From positions 1-22,935 of the forward strand of contig JBKPDO010000267.1 of the NCBI GenBank assembly GCA_046727955.1: a stretch of DNA of 22,935 bases, given 5' to 3'. Shown here piece after piece: positions 1-7,553 of this stretch. Position numbers and translations under genes: made by a program. Numbering within the stretch: position 1 is the first letter of the stretch; each line of letters opens with the position of its first letter. Origin of the DNA: DASVXQ01 sp046727955 (lineage in GTDB: Bacteria; Actinomycetota; CALGFH01). The notes under the pieces were generated by a model. That model saw nothing but the letters and a program-made list of their open reading frames with translations. It did not search any database and was not told the origin of the DNA.

Positions 1-1649
1 GGCTGGGACGCCGCGAGGGGACGGGGGGCGGCTGGCGGCGGGGTGGGCGCTGGCGGTGAGGGGGGCGGCGGCGGTGAGGGGGGCGGCGGCGGTGAGGTGG
101 CGGCGGGCGGGAACCAGCCTGGCCAGGTGGGGCTATCGGTACCGTCTCCGAAGGCGTTCGAGCGGTCGCCGAGGGAGCCGAGGGAGCCGAGGGAGCCGAG
201 GGAGCCGAGGGAGCCGTTTGTGGGGAAGCCGCTGGGCGGCGGCCCCGGCAGGACGACGCTGGGAGCCACCCCGGGACGGAGCGCGGCCGCGGGCCGCACC
301 GCCGCCATCGCCGGCACCGGCTGGCGCTCCTCCTCCATCCCGGAGGGGGGCAGGCCGGTGGGCTGCGCGACCTCTTCGGAGAACAGCGCCGGCGGCAGCA
401 CCACCACCGCGGTGATGCCACAGCCGGGCGTCGGGGTGAGCGAGACGCCGATGCCGTGGCGCCGGGCGAGCCGGGCGACCACGTGCAGCCCCAGCCGCTG
501 CGACACCGACAGGTCGACCTCCGGCGGGTTGGCCAGCAGCTCGTTGGCGCTGTCCAGGTCGGCCGGGCGCAGCCCCACGCCCCAGTCCTCGACCGAGAGG
601 ACCTGAGCGCCGCGTGCCTGCAGGTACGGCCGGGTGCGTATGATCACCCGCGCCTGGGGTGGGGAGAAGTGGACGGCGTTCTCGACCAGCTCAGCCAGCA
701 GGTGGGTGAGGTCGGCCACCGCCTTGCCCGACACGGCCAGGCGCTCGTCCACGTCGAGCACGACACGGTCCAGGTCCTCGGTCTCGGCGACCCCGGCGCG
801 GACGACATCCACCAGCAGCACTGGGTTGCTCCAGGTGCGCGGCGCCTCCTCGCCAGAGAGCACCAGCAGGCTCTCGGCGTTTCGCCGGATCCGGGTGGCG
901 AGGTGATCGAGGCGGAACAGGTCCGCCAGCGCGTCCGGGTCCTTCTCCTGCTCCTCGAGCTGGTTGATCACGCTCAGCTGCCGGTACAGCAGGCTCTGGT
1001 TACGCCTGGCGAGGTTGACGAGCAGGTCGGAGGTGAACTTGCGGCGGTTGATCTCCCCGTCGGCCAGTTCCGTCCTGAGCGCGAGCGTTTTCTGCTGCTC
1101 GTCCTCGGTCGTCCTCCAGAAGATGACCACGCCGACGCAGGCGAACAGCACCGCCAAGCCATGAATGCCGGACCAGACCCAGGGGTTCGCCTGCCCGGCC
1201 GGGTGGTTGAAGATCAGATTGGATTTCCACACCGAGCCGACGCCATGGCTGAGCACCGTGAAGACCACGTTCCATAGGAACGGCACCCAGTCCTGATAGA
1301 GCGCGATGAACCCGATCATGATAAAGAAGTGAAAGTGTGCCTCGATCGAGCCCCGAGACAATCCCACTAACGCCGCCGAGCAGTACACCAGCCCGGCGGT
1401 GACCGAGATCGAGGCGAAGCGCCGATGCCGCGTGAACATGCCGCCCACCATGAAGAGCGGCAGCACCGCAACAGCCCGAAGCGTGAAGGCGAGGGTCTGC
1501 CCGACGACCAACCCGAACAGGATCAACCCGGGCAGGTGGATGAATAGGACCCACTGCAGGAGCCGGTGTCGCTTCCGCCACACCTCGTCGTCGAGCGTAT
1601 TCCCCCGCGGTAGGTACGCCAGCACTTTATTTACCACGGGTACCCCCAT
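1..1649 (-). CDS. Membrane sensor histidine kinase (partial, C-terminus beyond window edge)
   Basis: At least 549 codons, open to the left edge. About six hydrophobic segments fill residues 30-190. They include HFHFFIMIGFIALYQDW near residue 118, a membrane sensor pattern also found in some chemoreceptors and GGDEF proteins. A cytoplasmic helix follows, then the phosphoacceptor region LDHLATRIRRNAESLLVLSG (about 243-262), typical of actinobacterial conservon-type kinases. The ATPase domain shows an N box ELVENAVHFSPP (about 316-327), a VEDWGVGLRP G1 box (about 352) and RLGLHVVARLARRHGIGV (about 384). The tail after residue 420 is low in complexity: five GSL repeats, then Pro-rich SPPPPP blocks. 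It probably phosphorylates or signals to a partner beyond the left edge. I chose the ATG at 1649; a GTG at 1637 has a G-rich stretch upstream and is an alternative. No output domain is visible. The family call is firm; the signal sensed is unknown. Confidence 0.85.
   Translation of the reverse strand, partial: MGVPVVNKVLAYLPRGNTLDDEVWRKRHRLLQWVLFIHLPGLILFGLVVGQTLAFTLRAVAVLPLFMVGGMFTRHRRFASISVTAGLVYCSAALVGLSRGSIEAHFHFFIMIGFIALYQDWVPFLWNVVFTVLSHGVGSVWKSNLIFNHPAGQANPWVWSGIHGLAVLFACVGVVIFWRTTEDEQQKTLALRTELADGEINRRKFTSDLLVNLARRNQSLLYRQLSVINQLEEQEKDPDALADLFRLDHLATRIRRNAESLLVLSGEEAPRTWSNPVLLVDVVRAGVAETEDLDRVVLDVDERLAVSGKAVADLTHLLAELVENAVHFSPPQARVIIRTRPYLQARGAQVLSVEDWGVGLRPADLDSANELLANPPEVDLSVSQRLGLHVVARLARRHGIGVSLTPTPGCGITAVVVLPPALFSEEVAQPTGLPPSGMEEERQPVPAMAAVRPAAALRPGVAPSVVLPGPPPSGFPTNGSLGSLGSLGSLGSLGDRSNAFGDGTDSPTWPGWFPPAATSPPPPPSPPPPPSPPAPTPPPAAPRPLAASQ
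55..90. repeat. Two tandem 18-bp repeats in the kinase tail
   Basis: Two perfect copies of an 18-bp unit (55-72 and 73-90), with a partial third from 91. On the minus strand each codes for Ser followed by five Pro, part of the proline-rich end of the histidine kinase. Confidence 0.9.
171..215. repeat. Five perfect 9-bp tandem repeats in the kinase tail
   Basis: The unit GAGGGAGCC occurs five times without a mismatch. On the minus strand it codes Gly-Ser-Leu in each copy. The unit is three codons long, so copy-number change would keep the frame and only alter linker length. Confidence 0.95.
330..356. repeat. 27-bp sequence also present inverted in dapB
   Basis: These 27 bp are the exact reverse complement of 2999-3025 inside dapB. 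Both copies read in the same coding frame as GLPPSGMEE. The core holds an inverted pair CCTCC/GGAGG separated by five bases. The origin of the match is unknown. Confidence 0.9.
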
Positions 1650-1843
1650 CACAGTCCGTTCGTCTCGTCGAACGACATCGAACGACGCAGAATGATGATG
1701 CCCCCCGCGCAACCGCCGCAAATCCGCTCGTCGAGAGCGGCGCAATCCCGCCTTATCGGTCGCGCAAATGGCGCGAAGGTAGTTGGAGCCCGACTGACGC
1801 TTGATTTGGTGACGAAGCAGTCACGCCGCCCGCCGGCGCGGGC

Positions 1844-2569
1844 TCATTGAGTCGTGTCGTCCTCGCCGTACTCGATGGCAATCTTGCGGTCGGGGACGAT
1901 GGCGTGGTAGCGCCCGAACTCGTGCAGCCCGACCGCCTCGGCGACCTTGGCCGAGGCGTAATTGTCGGGCGCATGGTTATAGAGCACAGCGCGACCCTCG
2001 GAAAGCGCGTGGCGCGCGGCGGCCGACACCACCGAGCGCGCCAGCCCGCGCCCGCGAGCGCGCTCGGCGGTGCCGACCGAGATCTCCCGCAGGCGGTCGT
2101 CGTAGCGCTTGAGGACAGCGGTCGACAGCACCTGGCCGTCCTCGTCGAGTACCACCCACGCCTCGCCGGTGAAATGCCCGAGGACCCAGTCGGGCAGGCG
2201 TGGGTCGGTGGCGTCGAGCACGGTGACCTCGACCACGGGCGGCGGGACGTCGACGCCGGTGCGGGCGACGCCGGAGAAGAGATGGCCGCCCAGGTCGGCG
2301 GCGGCACGCTCGAGCGCGGACATCACGTCGCCCGTCCCGTCGAGCAGGCGGCGCATTTGCGGGGCATACTGGGGCGCGACCGCCAGCACCGCTCCGCCCT
2401 CGCGCGTGAAGGCCCGCACCGGCAGGCTCGGATGCTTCACCTCTGCCAGGGCGATCTCATGGGGAACCAGCTGGTCCATCGGAAGGCCGTAGCGGTCGGC
2501 GAGCACCGCCCGGACCACCGCTTCGTTGTCAACGGGCGCGAGCATGACGCCAGAGTAACGCTGGCACAT
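1844..2569 (-). CDS. GNAT-family N-acetyltransferase
   Basis: 241 codons from the ATG at 2569. The C-terminal half carries the GNAT acetyl-CoA pyrophosphate-binding motif: ERARGRGLARSVVSAA (about residues 167-182) fits the Q/R-x-x-G-x-G/A loop and helix. The following strand and helix, NHAPDNYASAKVAEAVGL, match GNAT motif B. Residues 1-110 form a less conserved N-terminal region rich in Ala and Leu. The family transfers an acetyl group from acetyl-CoA to an amine, but nothing here identifies the substrate. An internal ATG at 2545 (protein then starting MLAPVDNEAVV) is an equally plausible start; neither has a clear ribosome-binding site. It is transcribed away from dapB, sharing a 135-bp divergent intergenic region. 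Confidence 0.8.
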   Translation of the reverse strand: MCQRYSGVMLAPVDNEAVVRAVLADRYGLPMDQLVPHEIALAEVKHPSLPVRAFTREGGAVLAVAPQYAPQMRRLLDGTGDVMSALERAAADLGGHLFSGVARTGVDVPPPVVEVTVLDATDPRLPDWVLGHFTGEAWVVLDEDGQVLSTAVLKRYDDRLREISVGTAERARGRGLARSVVSAAARHALSEGRAVLYNHAPDNYASAKVAEAVGLHEFGRYHAIVPDRKIAIEYGEDDTTQ

Positions 2570-2704
2570 ACCGAAACGGTTGAATCTCTGCCTGGAGGGT
2601 TGTCGATTCGGGCATTACGGGCACTGGCGCGGACTGAGGAGAAGCGGATCACGGTATCCTGACACGCCGTCTGGGTACTCGAATCGTCGGGAGGCGAAGG
2701 CGCC

Positions 2705-3508
2705 ATGCGGGTCGGTGTGCTGGGAGCGACCGGGCGGATGGGCCAGGCCGCGTGCCGTGCCGTCCTCGGCGCGGTCGACCTGGAGCTCGTCGCCGCGGTC
2801 GCCGGGCAGAGGAGCGCTGGGCGCGAGCTGCGCGAGCTCGTGCCGGAGGCGCCCGCCGGCCTGCGGATCGAGGCGGCGCCGCGGGACCTCCTCGACGCCA
2901 AGGTCGATGCGGTCGTGGACTTCTCCGCGCCGGAGGCGACTCTGGCCGCCGCCCGGCTGCTGCTGCCCGCCGGCGTCCATCTGGTCTCTGGCACCACTGG
3001 CCTGCCCCCCTCCGGGATGGAGGAGCTGCGCGGGCTCGCCGAGGCGCCCGGCGGCGGCAACGCCGTGTGGGCGCCCAACTTCGCCCTCGGCGCGGTGCTC
3101 GCGCAGCGCTTCGCCGCCATCGCCGCCCGTTACTACCGCGACGTCGAGGTGATCGAGCTGCACCATGCCGGCAAGGCTGACGCTCCATCGGGCACCGCCA
3201 TCCGCACCGCCGAGGCGATCGCAGCCGCTCGGCAGGGTGGGAAGCCGGGCGACACTCGCGCCTTGTCCCGCGAGCTGGTGACCGGCGTGCGCGGCGGTGA
3301 GGTCGAGGGCGTGCGCGTCCACTCGGTCCGCCTGCCCGGGCTGGTCGCCCACCAGGAGGTCATCTTCGGCGGCGAGGGTGAGGTCCTGACCGTGCGCCAC
3401 GACTCCGTGGACCGCGCCAGCTACATGCCCGCCGTGCTGCTGGCGGTGCGCGCGGCCCCCAACCGTCCGGGCCTCACAGTGGGCCTCGAGCTACTTCTGG
3501 ACCTGTGA
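2705..3508 (+). CDS. dapB: 4-hydroxy-tetrahydrodipicolinate reductase
   Basis: DapB reduces 4-hydroxy-tetrahydrodipicolinate to tetrahydrodipicolinate with NAD(P)H in the diaminopimelate/lysine pathway. At 267 aa it has normal family length. The nucleotide-binding loop GVLGATGRMG sits at residues 4-13. The signature ELHHAGKADAPSGTA is at 151-165, with H153 and K157 as the expected catalytic pair and the Asp-Ala-Pro-Ser-Gly-Thr substrate-binding run intact. GTTG (96-99) and WAPNF (122-126) are also typical. GGGAGGCGAAGG lies just before the ATG at 2705. A TATCCT at 2655-2660 could be a -10 element, but I see no good -35. The 3' end overlaps the next gene, so the two are probably co-transcribed and translationally coupled. 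The segment coding for TGLPPSGMEE (98-107) includes 27 bp also found in the histidine kinase gene. Confidence 0.96.
   Translation: MRVGVLGATGRMGQAACRAVLGAVDLELVAAVAGQRSAGRELRELVPEAPAGLRIEAAPRDLLDAKVDAVVDFSAPEATLAAARLLLPAGVHLVSGTTGLPPSGMEELRGLAEAPGGGNAVWAPNFALGAVLAQRFAAIAARYYRDVEVIELHHAGKADAPSGTAIRTAEAIAAARQGGKPGDTRALSRELVTGVRGGEVEGVRVHSVRLPGLVAHQEVIFGGEGEVLTVRHDSVDRASYMPAVLLAVRAAPNRPGLTVGLELLLDL
2999..3025. repeat. 27-bp sequence shared, inverted, with the kinase tail
   Basis: Exact reverse complement of 330-356. It lies inside dapB and codes GLPPSGMEE in the loop after GTTG, the same peptide as in the kinase. Confidence 0.9.
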
Positions 3509-5130
3509 TGGCGATGCCCCCGCAGCCGCTGTACTGGGTCGAGGCGTTCGACGAGGAGGAGCGCCGGCGGCTGGCGCCCTACTTCACCAACACCGACCGG
3601 CCGGTGTTCGCCCTGCGGAACCTGCCGGAGGTGGTGAAGGGCGCGCTGTTCGCCCGCTACTCGCGCAGCGGCAAGAGCCTGCGCCGGCTGTTCCTGGACG
3701 AGTTCTACGACCAGGTGGGCGGCGAGGCCCTCGAGACCCCGCCGGTCGGGCAGGCGCGGGCGAGCGCGCTGTACCAGCGGGTGCTCGACGAGTACGGCGA
3801 CGACTCGGTGGCCCAGCTGGCCGGCGCCCACGTCGCCTGCGAGCAGGCCTCGAACCTGCTCACCAAGGCGCTGGAGTGGGGGCGGCTGGCAGCCTACATG
3901 GAGCAGTCGACGCGCTACGTGTCCTACACCGACCGGCCCGGCGGGCGCTGGCGCTATCACCTGGACCCTGACCTGGACGCCGACCCTGACGTCGGTGCCG
4001 AGTACCGGCGCGTGCTCGACGGCGTCTTCGCCACCTACGCCGAGCTGGTGCCAGCGCTGAGCGAGCACCTCGGGCGCGTGCCGCCGCAGGCGGGAACGAG
4101 CGAGGCGGCCTGGCGGCGGGCGGTCAAGGCGCGGGCGCTGGACGCGCTGCGCGGGCTGCTGCCGGCGGCGACCACCTCCAACGTCGGCATTTTCGCCTCG
4201 GGCCAGGCCTACGAGGCGCTGCTGCTGCGGCTGCGCGCCAGCTCGCTACCCGAGGCGCGCAGCTATGCGGACCTGCTGCTGGCCGAGCTGCGGCAGGTGA
4301 TCCCGAGCTTCCTCACCCGGGTGGACCGCGAGGACCGCGGGCTGGCGTGGTCGCGCTACCTCGCCGAGACGTCCCAGGAGACGGCGAAGGTGGTGGACGC
4401 CCTCCTCGGCGACCCGGCACCCGCCGAGGAGGGGCCCTCGGTGCGGCTGGTCGAGTCGGACCCGGCCGCCGAGGACAAGGTGCTCACCGCCATCGCCTAC
4501 CCGGTGCTGCGGATCGGCGAGGAGGAGGTGGCGGCCATGGTGGCGAGGCTCGGCGCCGAGGACCGCGCCCGCCTGCTCGCCGCCTACGTGGGCGAGCGCG
4601 GCAACCGCCGCCACCGTCCCGGGCGCGCCTTCGAGCGTGCCGTCTACACCTTCGACGTGGTCTGCGACTACGGCGCCTTCCGCGACCTCCAGCGCCACCG
4701 CCTGTGCACCATCGTGTGGCAGCGGCTCACCCCCGACCTAGGCTACGACCTGCCGGCCGACGTGGCCGCCGCCGGCCTGGGGGAGCGCTACGGCGCCTGC
4801 ATGCGCGACCTGTCCGCGCTGTACCGCGCGCTGGAGCCTCGCCACCCGGCGCAGGCGCCGTACGCGGTGAGCATGGCGCACCGGGTCCGCTTCGCGATCA
4901 CGCTGAACGCCCGCGAGCTGATGCACCTGGCGGAGCTGCGCTCCGCGCCCCAGGGCCACCCGACCTACCGGACGGTGGCGCAGCAGATGCACCGCCTGGT
5001 CGCTGAGCAGGCCGGGCACCGCGGCCTGGCGGAGTCCATGCGGTTCGTTGTCCATGACGATGTCGACCTCGGACGCCTGGCCGCCGAGCAGCGGTCGCAG
5101 GCACGCCGTAGCGGGGTGTTGCCGGCCTGA
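3505..5130 (+). CDS. Tandem (two-half) ThyX/Thy1-like protein
   Basis: 541 codons, about twice the length of a single FAD-dependent thymidylate synthase (ThyX, 210-260 aa). The N-terminal half has EWGRLAAYMEQSTRYVSY (124-141), which aligns with the ThyX motif RHRxxSxNExSxRY: the ExSxRY end is kept but RHR has become WGR. It is followed by a ThyX-like SNVGIFASGQAYEALLLRLR segment (225-244). The C-terminal half has LQRHRLCTIVWQRLTP (395-410), with RHR kept and the ExSxRY end lost, then LNARELMHLAELRS (467-480), the ThyX asparagine/arginine helix. ThyX makes dTMP from dUMP using FAD, NADPH and methylene-tetrahydrofolate. Whether this fused protein does so is open. GTG at 3505 or ATG at 3508 overlaps the dapB stop. 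In mycobacteria ordinary thyX lies beside dapA, with dapB close by; here no dapA follows. No single motif copy is complete. Confidence 0.85.
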   Translation: MMAMPPQPLYWVEAFDEEERRRLAPYFTNTDRPVFALRNLPEVVKGALFARYSRSGKSLRRLFLDEFYDQVGGEALETPPVGQARASALYQRVLDEYGDDSVAQLAGAHVACEQASNLLTKALEWGRLAAYMEQSTRYVSYTDRPGGRWRYHLDPDLDADPDVGAEYRRVLDGVFATYAELVPALSEHLGRVPPQAGTSEAAWRRAVKARALDALRGLLPAATTSNVGIFASGQAYEALLLRLRASSLPEARSYADLLLAELRQVIPSFLTRVDREDRGLAWSRYLAETSQETAKVVDALLGDPAPAEEGPSVRLVESDPAAEDKVLTAIAYPVLRIGEEEVAAMVARLGAEDRARLLAAYVGERGNRRHRPGRAFERAVYTFDVVCDYGAFRDLQRHRLCTIVWQRLTPDLGYDLPADVAAAGLGERYGACMRDLSALYRALEPRHPAQAPYAVSMAHRVRFAITLNARELMHLAELRSAPQGHPTYRTVAQQMHRLVAEQAGHRGLAESMRFVVHDDVDLGRLAAEQRSQARRSGVLPA

Positions 5131-5198
5131 TCCGACTCCAGCGCGGCAGTCATGCCGTCCGCCGCCGCGACAGCGGCGGGCTGGTCGGCCTGTTCTTC

Positions 5199-5711
5199 GT
5201 GGGCCTGGTCCTGGTGGCCCTGTTCTCCAGCGGCGCCGCCGGCGTTATCGCCACCAGGACCGCGACCCCCACGGAGACCACGGTCAACAGCGCCGAGTCC
5301 GCCGAGCGGGCCGTGGTGACCGCGCGCTTCAAGCAGATCATGGGCCTGCGCCAGCAGGCGCTGCGCAGGCTCGACCCGAGCATCCTCCGCGGCATCTACA
5401 CGCCGGACTCGCCGCAGCTGCGCAAGGATCGCACCGAGATCCAGACCCTGCGCCGCAAGCAGGAGCGCTGGATCGGCCTGGTGCTGCCGGTGTCGATCCT
5501 GAAGGCCTCCGTTGACTCGAGCCGCCGCTGGACGATCGTGGCGCTGCTGGGCCGCTCCGACGCCCGCCTGGAAACCAGCGCCGGCGACCTGATCAGGAAG
5601 GTCGAGGGCAACCGCCAGGTGTACTGGTGCACGCTGGTCAGGGACCCGGGCAGGGTCTGGCTGCTGTCCAAGCTCGTACCGCCCGAGTCGCTTCAGCCCG
5701 GAAGCCGGTAG
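5199..5711 (+). CDS. Small membrane-anchored hypothetical protein
   Basis: 170 codons from the GTG at 5199, but the true start is probably upstream. The frame stays open back to 5112, and the added residues (IRLQRGSHAVRRRDSGG) give a positively charged head before the hydrophobic helix GLVGLFFVGLVLVALFSSGAAGV, as expected for an N-terminal anchor. The only candidate there is a rare CTG at 5127 overlapping the stop of the ThyX-like gene. After the anchor come a Thr-rich linker and a charged extracytoplasmic-looking domain. Its RKVEGNRQVYWCTLVRDPGRVWLLSKLVPP (near the end) resembles the short beta-rich NTF2/DUF4864-like folds, but I cannot name a family. It probably belongs to the dapB transcript. 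The function is unknown. Confidence 0.6.
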   Translation: MGLVLVALFSSGAAGVIATRTATPTETTVNSAESAERAVVTARFKQIMGLRQQALRRLDPSILRGIYTPDSPQLRKDRTEIQTLRRKQERWIGLVLPVSILKASVDSSRRWTIVALLGRSDARLETSAGDLIRKVEGNRQVYWCTLVRDPGRVWLLSKLVPPESLQPGSR

Positions 5712-5817
5712 AGCTGGCCAGCGGTGGCGCGCGGGCGGCAACGGTCCTCCGGTCGTCTGGGCCAATTACACTTCACGAAGTCCTGATTCTGAGTGGAGTC
5801 CTGGAGGAGGAGAGGCC

Positions 5818-7383
5818 ATGGCCACGGCGCAACCTGCCGCACCGAACGAGCTGCTCTCCGAGCGCATCGCCGGCGGCATCCTGCCAAGGGTGCTCAACTC
5901 GTTCGACATGGTGGCGATCTTCGTCGCCATCGTGCTGTTCATCACCAACGCCGCCGTCATCCAGTCGGCGGGCCCGACCGCGTTCGGCTGGTGGATCCTG
6001 GGGTTCATCGCCTTCCTTATCCCGAGCGCGATCGTCACCGGACAGCTCGGCGTGATGTTCCCCGGCGAGGGCTCCATCTACCTGTGGACCAACAAGGCGT
6101 TCGGCGCCTTCTGGGGCTTCTTCGCCGGCTTCTGCGCCTGGTGGCCGGGCGTGCTCGTGATGGTCGCGACCGGCACCATCACCGTGGCCTTCCTCGGCTA
6201 CGTGTTCCCGGGCTCGGTCGCCTCCTGGAGCATCCAGGTCCAGGGCCTGCTGATCACCGGCTTCATCCTGGTCTCGGCGCTGCTGGCCATCTTGCGCTTC
6301 CGGGTGACCCAGAATGTCGTCAACATCGTCGTCGTCCTTTACGCCCTAGCGATTGCCCTGATGCTCGTCGCCGGGATCGTGCACCTCGCCCGCGGCAAGC
6401 CGGCCGAGGTGGACCCTGGCCAGTTCTCGGCCTGGGCGCCGTCCAAGCCGACGGGGCTCAACTTCACCAACTGGACCTTCTTCGGGCTGGTGATCCTCGC
6501 CCTGCTCGGGGTCGAGGTGCCGCTCAACATGGGCGTGGAGATCAAAAACACCCGCTCCATCACCCGCTACCTGTTCTGGGGCTCGCTCGCGGTGATAGCC
6601 GCCTACCTGATCGCCACCTGGGCCGTGATGGTGACCGTGCCGGCGGGGCAGGGGGAGTCGGCCCAGGTCACCGCGGTCGCCGCCGCCGTCGGCCGCTCGC
6701 TTGGGACCTTCTGGGGCGACCTGGTGGCGCTCATCCTCGCCGGCTTCTTCCTGTTCATCACCGTGGTCTACAACTACTCCTTCGCCCGGCTGATCTTCGT
6801 GTCGGGCCTGGACCGGCGCCTGCCCAAGGCGATGAGCCACGTCAACGCCAACAAGGTTCCCGACGTCGCCGTCCTGGTCCAGACGGTCGTGGCGGTGGTG
6901 TTCACCCTGCTCGCCTTCGTGATCCTGCCGAGCACCTCGAGTGGAGGCAAGCCGGTCGAGGTGCAGACCAAGATCTACGACGTGCTGCAGGCCGCGGTCA
7001 CGGTCATCTGGTGCGTCTCGATGGTGGTGCTCTTCGTCGACGTGCTGATCATCCTGCGGCGCTACGCCGCCCAGTTCGAGGCGAGGCGGCTGGCCAACCC
7101 CGCGGTATTCTGGGTGTGCTCGGTGATCGGCGCGCTGGCCACCCTGATTGGCATCGTCTCGACGCTCAGCGGCTCGTGGACCCCGCTGATCTCCAACGAC
7201 GCCGGCGCCATCTCGGTGGCCGGCGCCAAGATCTCCTACGGCACCTGGTTCTGGTGGGTGGCGGGGATCGCGGTCGCCTCGATGGTGGTCGGCGCCCTGC
7301 TCTACATGCTCGGCCGGCGCACCGAGTCGTCGGCGGCGCAACGCGGTCCACTGCCGGCGGCCGGGCCGGGCGGCGGCGCCTAG
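5818..7383 (+). CDS. APC-superfamily amino acid/amine permease
   Basis: 521 aa with about twelve hydrophobic segments from residue 28 to 500. The first pair, beginning FDMVAIFVAIVLFITNAAVI, and the MFPGEGSIYLWTNKAFG segment (about 80-97) are the usual APC pattern (TM1-TM3, with the Gly-Glu-Gly-Ser turn). The protein should import an amino acid, polyamine or related amine by proton or cation coupling. A strong ribosome-binding site, GGAGGAGGAGAGG, precedes the ATG at 5818. It is followed, across a structured 170-bp gap, by an amidohydrolase and a facing FluG-type glutamine synthetase, which suggests an amine that is taken up and gamma-glutamylated. Substrate choice cannot be read from the sequence. 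Confidence 0.88.
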   Translation: MATAQPAAPNELLSERIAGGILPRVLNSFDMVAIFVAIVLFITNAAVIQSAGPTAFGWWILGFIAFLIPSAIVTGQLGVMFPGEGSIYLWTNKAFGAFWGFFAGFCAWWPGVLVMVATGTITVAFLGYVFPGSVASWSIQVQGLLITGFILVSALLAILRFRVTQNVVNIVVVLYALAIALMLVAGIVHLARGKPAEVDPGQFSAWAPSKPTGLNFTNWTFFGLVILALLGVEVPLNMGVEIKNTRSITRYLFWGSLAVIAAYLIATWAVMVTVPAGQGESAQVTAVAAAVGRSLGTFWGDLVALILAGFFLFITVVYNYSFARLIFVSGLDRRLPKAMSHVNANKVPDVAVLVQTVVAVVFTLLAFVILPSTSSGGKPVEVQTKIYDVLQAAVTVIWCVSMVVLFVDVLIILRRYAAQFEARRLANPAVFWVCSVIGALATLIGIVSTLSGSWTPLISNDAGAISVAGAKISYGTWFWWVAGIAVASMVVGALLYMLGRRTESSAAQRGPLPAAGPGGGA

Positions 7384-7411
7384 ATGTGGACGATATCCGT
7401 CAGCAGTGATC

Positions 7412-7457
7412 GCCCGGGACCGCTCCTTGCAGTCTGAACCGATTCGCGGTCCCGGGC
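7412..7457. terminator. Perfect 12-bp inverted repeat after the permease gene
   Basis: GCCCGGGACCGC (7412-7423) and its exact complement GCGGTCCCGGGC (7446-7457) enclose a 22-base loop. It starts 29 bp after the permease stop. There is no T-run, so it may be a GC-type terminator, an mRNA-stabilising hairpin or a protein-binding palindrome. Confidence 0.5.
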
Positions 7458-7496
7458 TCGGGGGTTCGGGGGGCGGAGCGAAGCGCAGTCCCCCGA
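7458..7496. repeat. Second inverted repeat in the permease-amidohydrolase gap
   Basis: TCGGGGG (7458-7464) pairs perfectly with CCCCCGA (7490-7496), enclosing a G-rich stretch and GCGGAGCGAAGCGC. It abuts the previous hairpin, giving about 85 bp of continuous potential structure. It resembles dispersed extragenic palindromes of GC-rich genomes. Confidence 0.45.
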
Positions 7497-7553
7497 TGGG
7501 CAAAGGACAGCGGTGACCATCGACTTGCTGAACGCCCACGTCTCGGGGGTCAG

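Noticed and set aside
456..1277. A 273-codon plus-strand frame at the left end
   Set aside because: It is the complement of the kinase ATPase and coiled regions; the minus frame has the H, N and G boxes.
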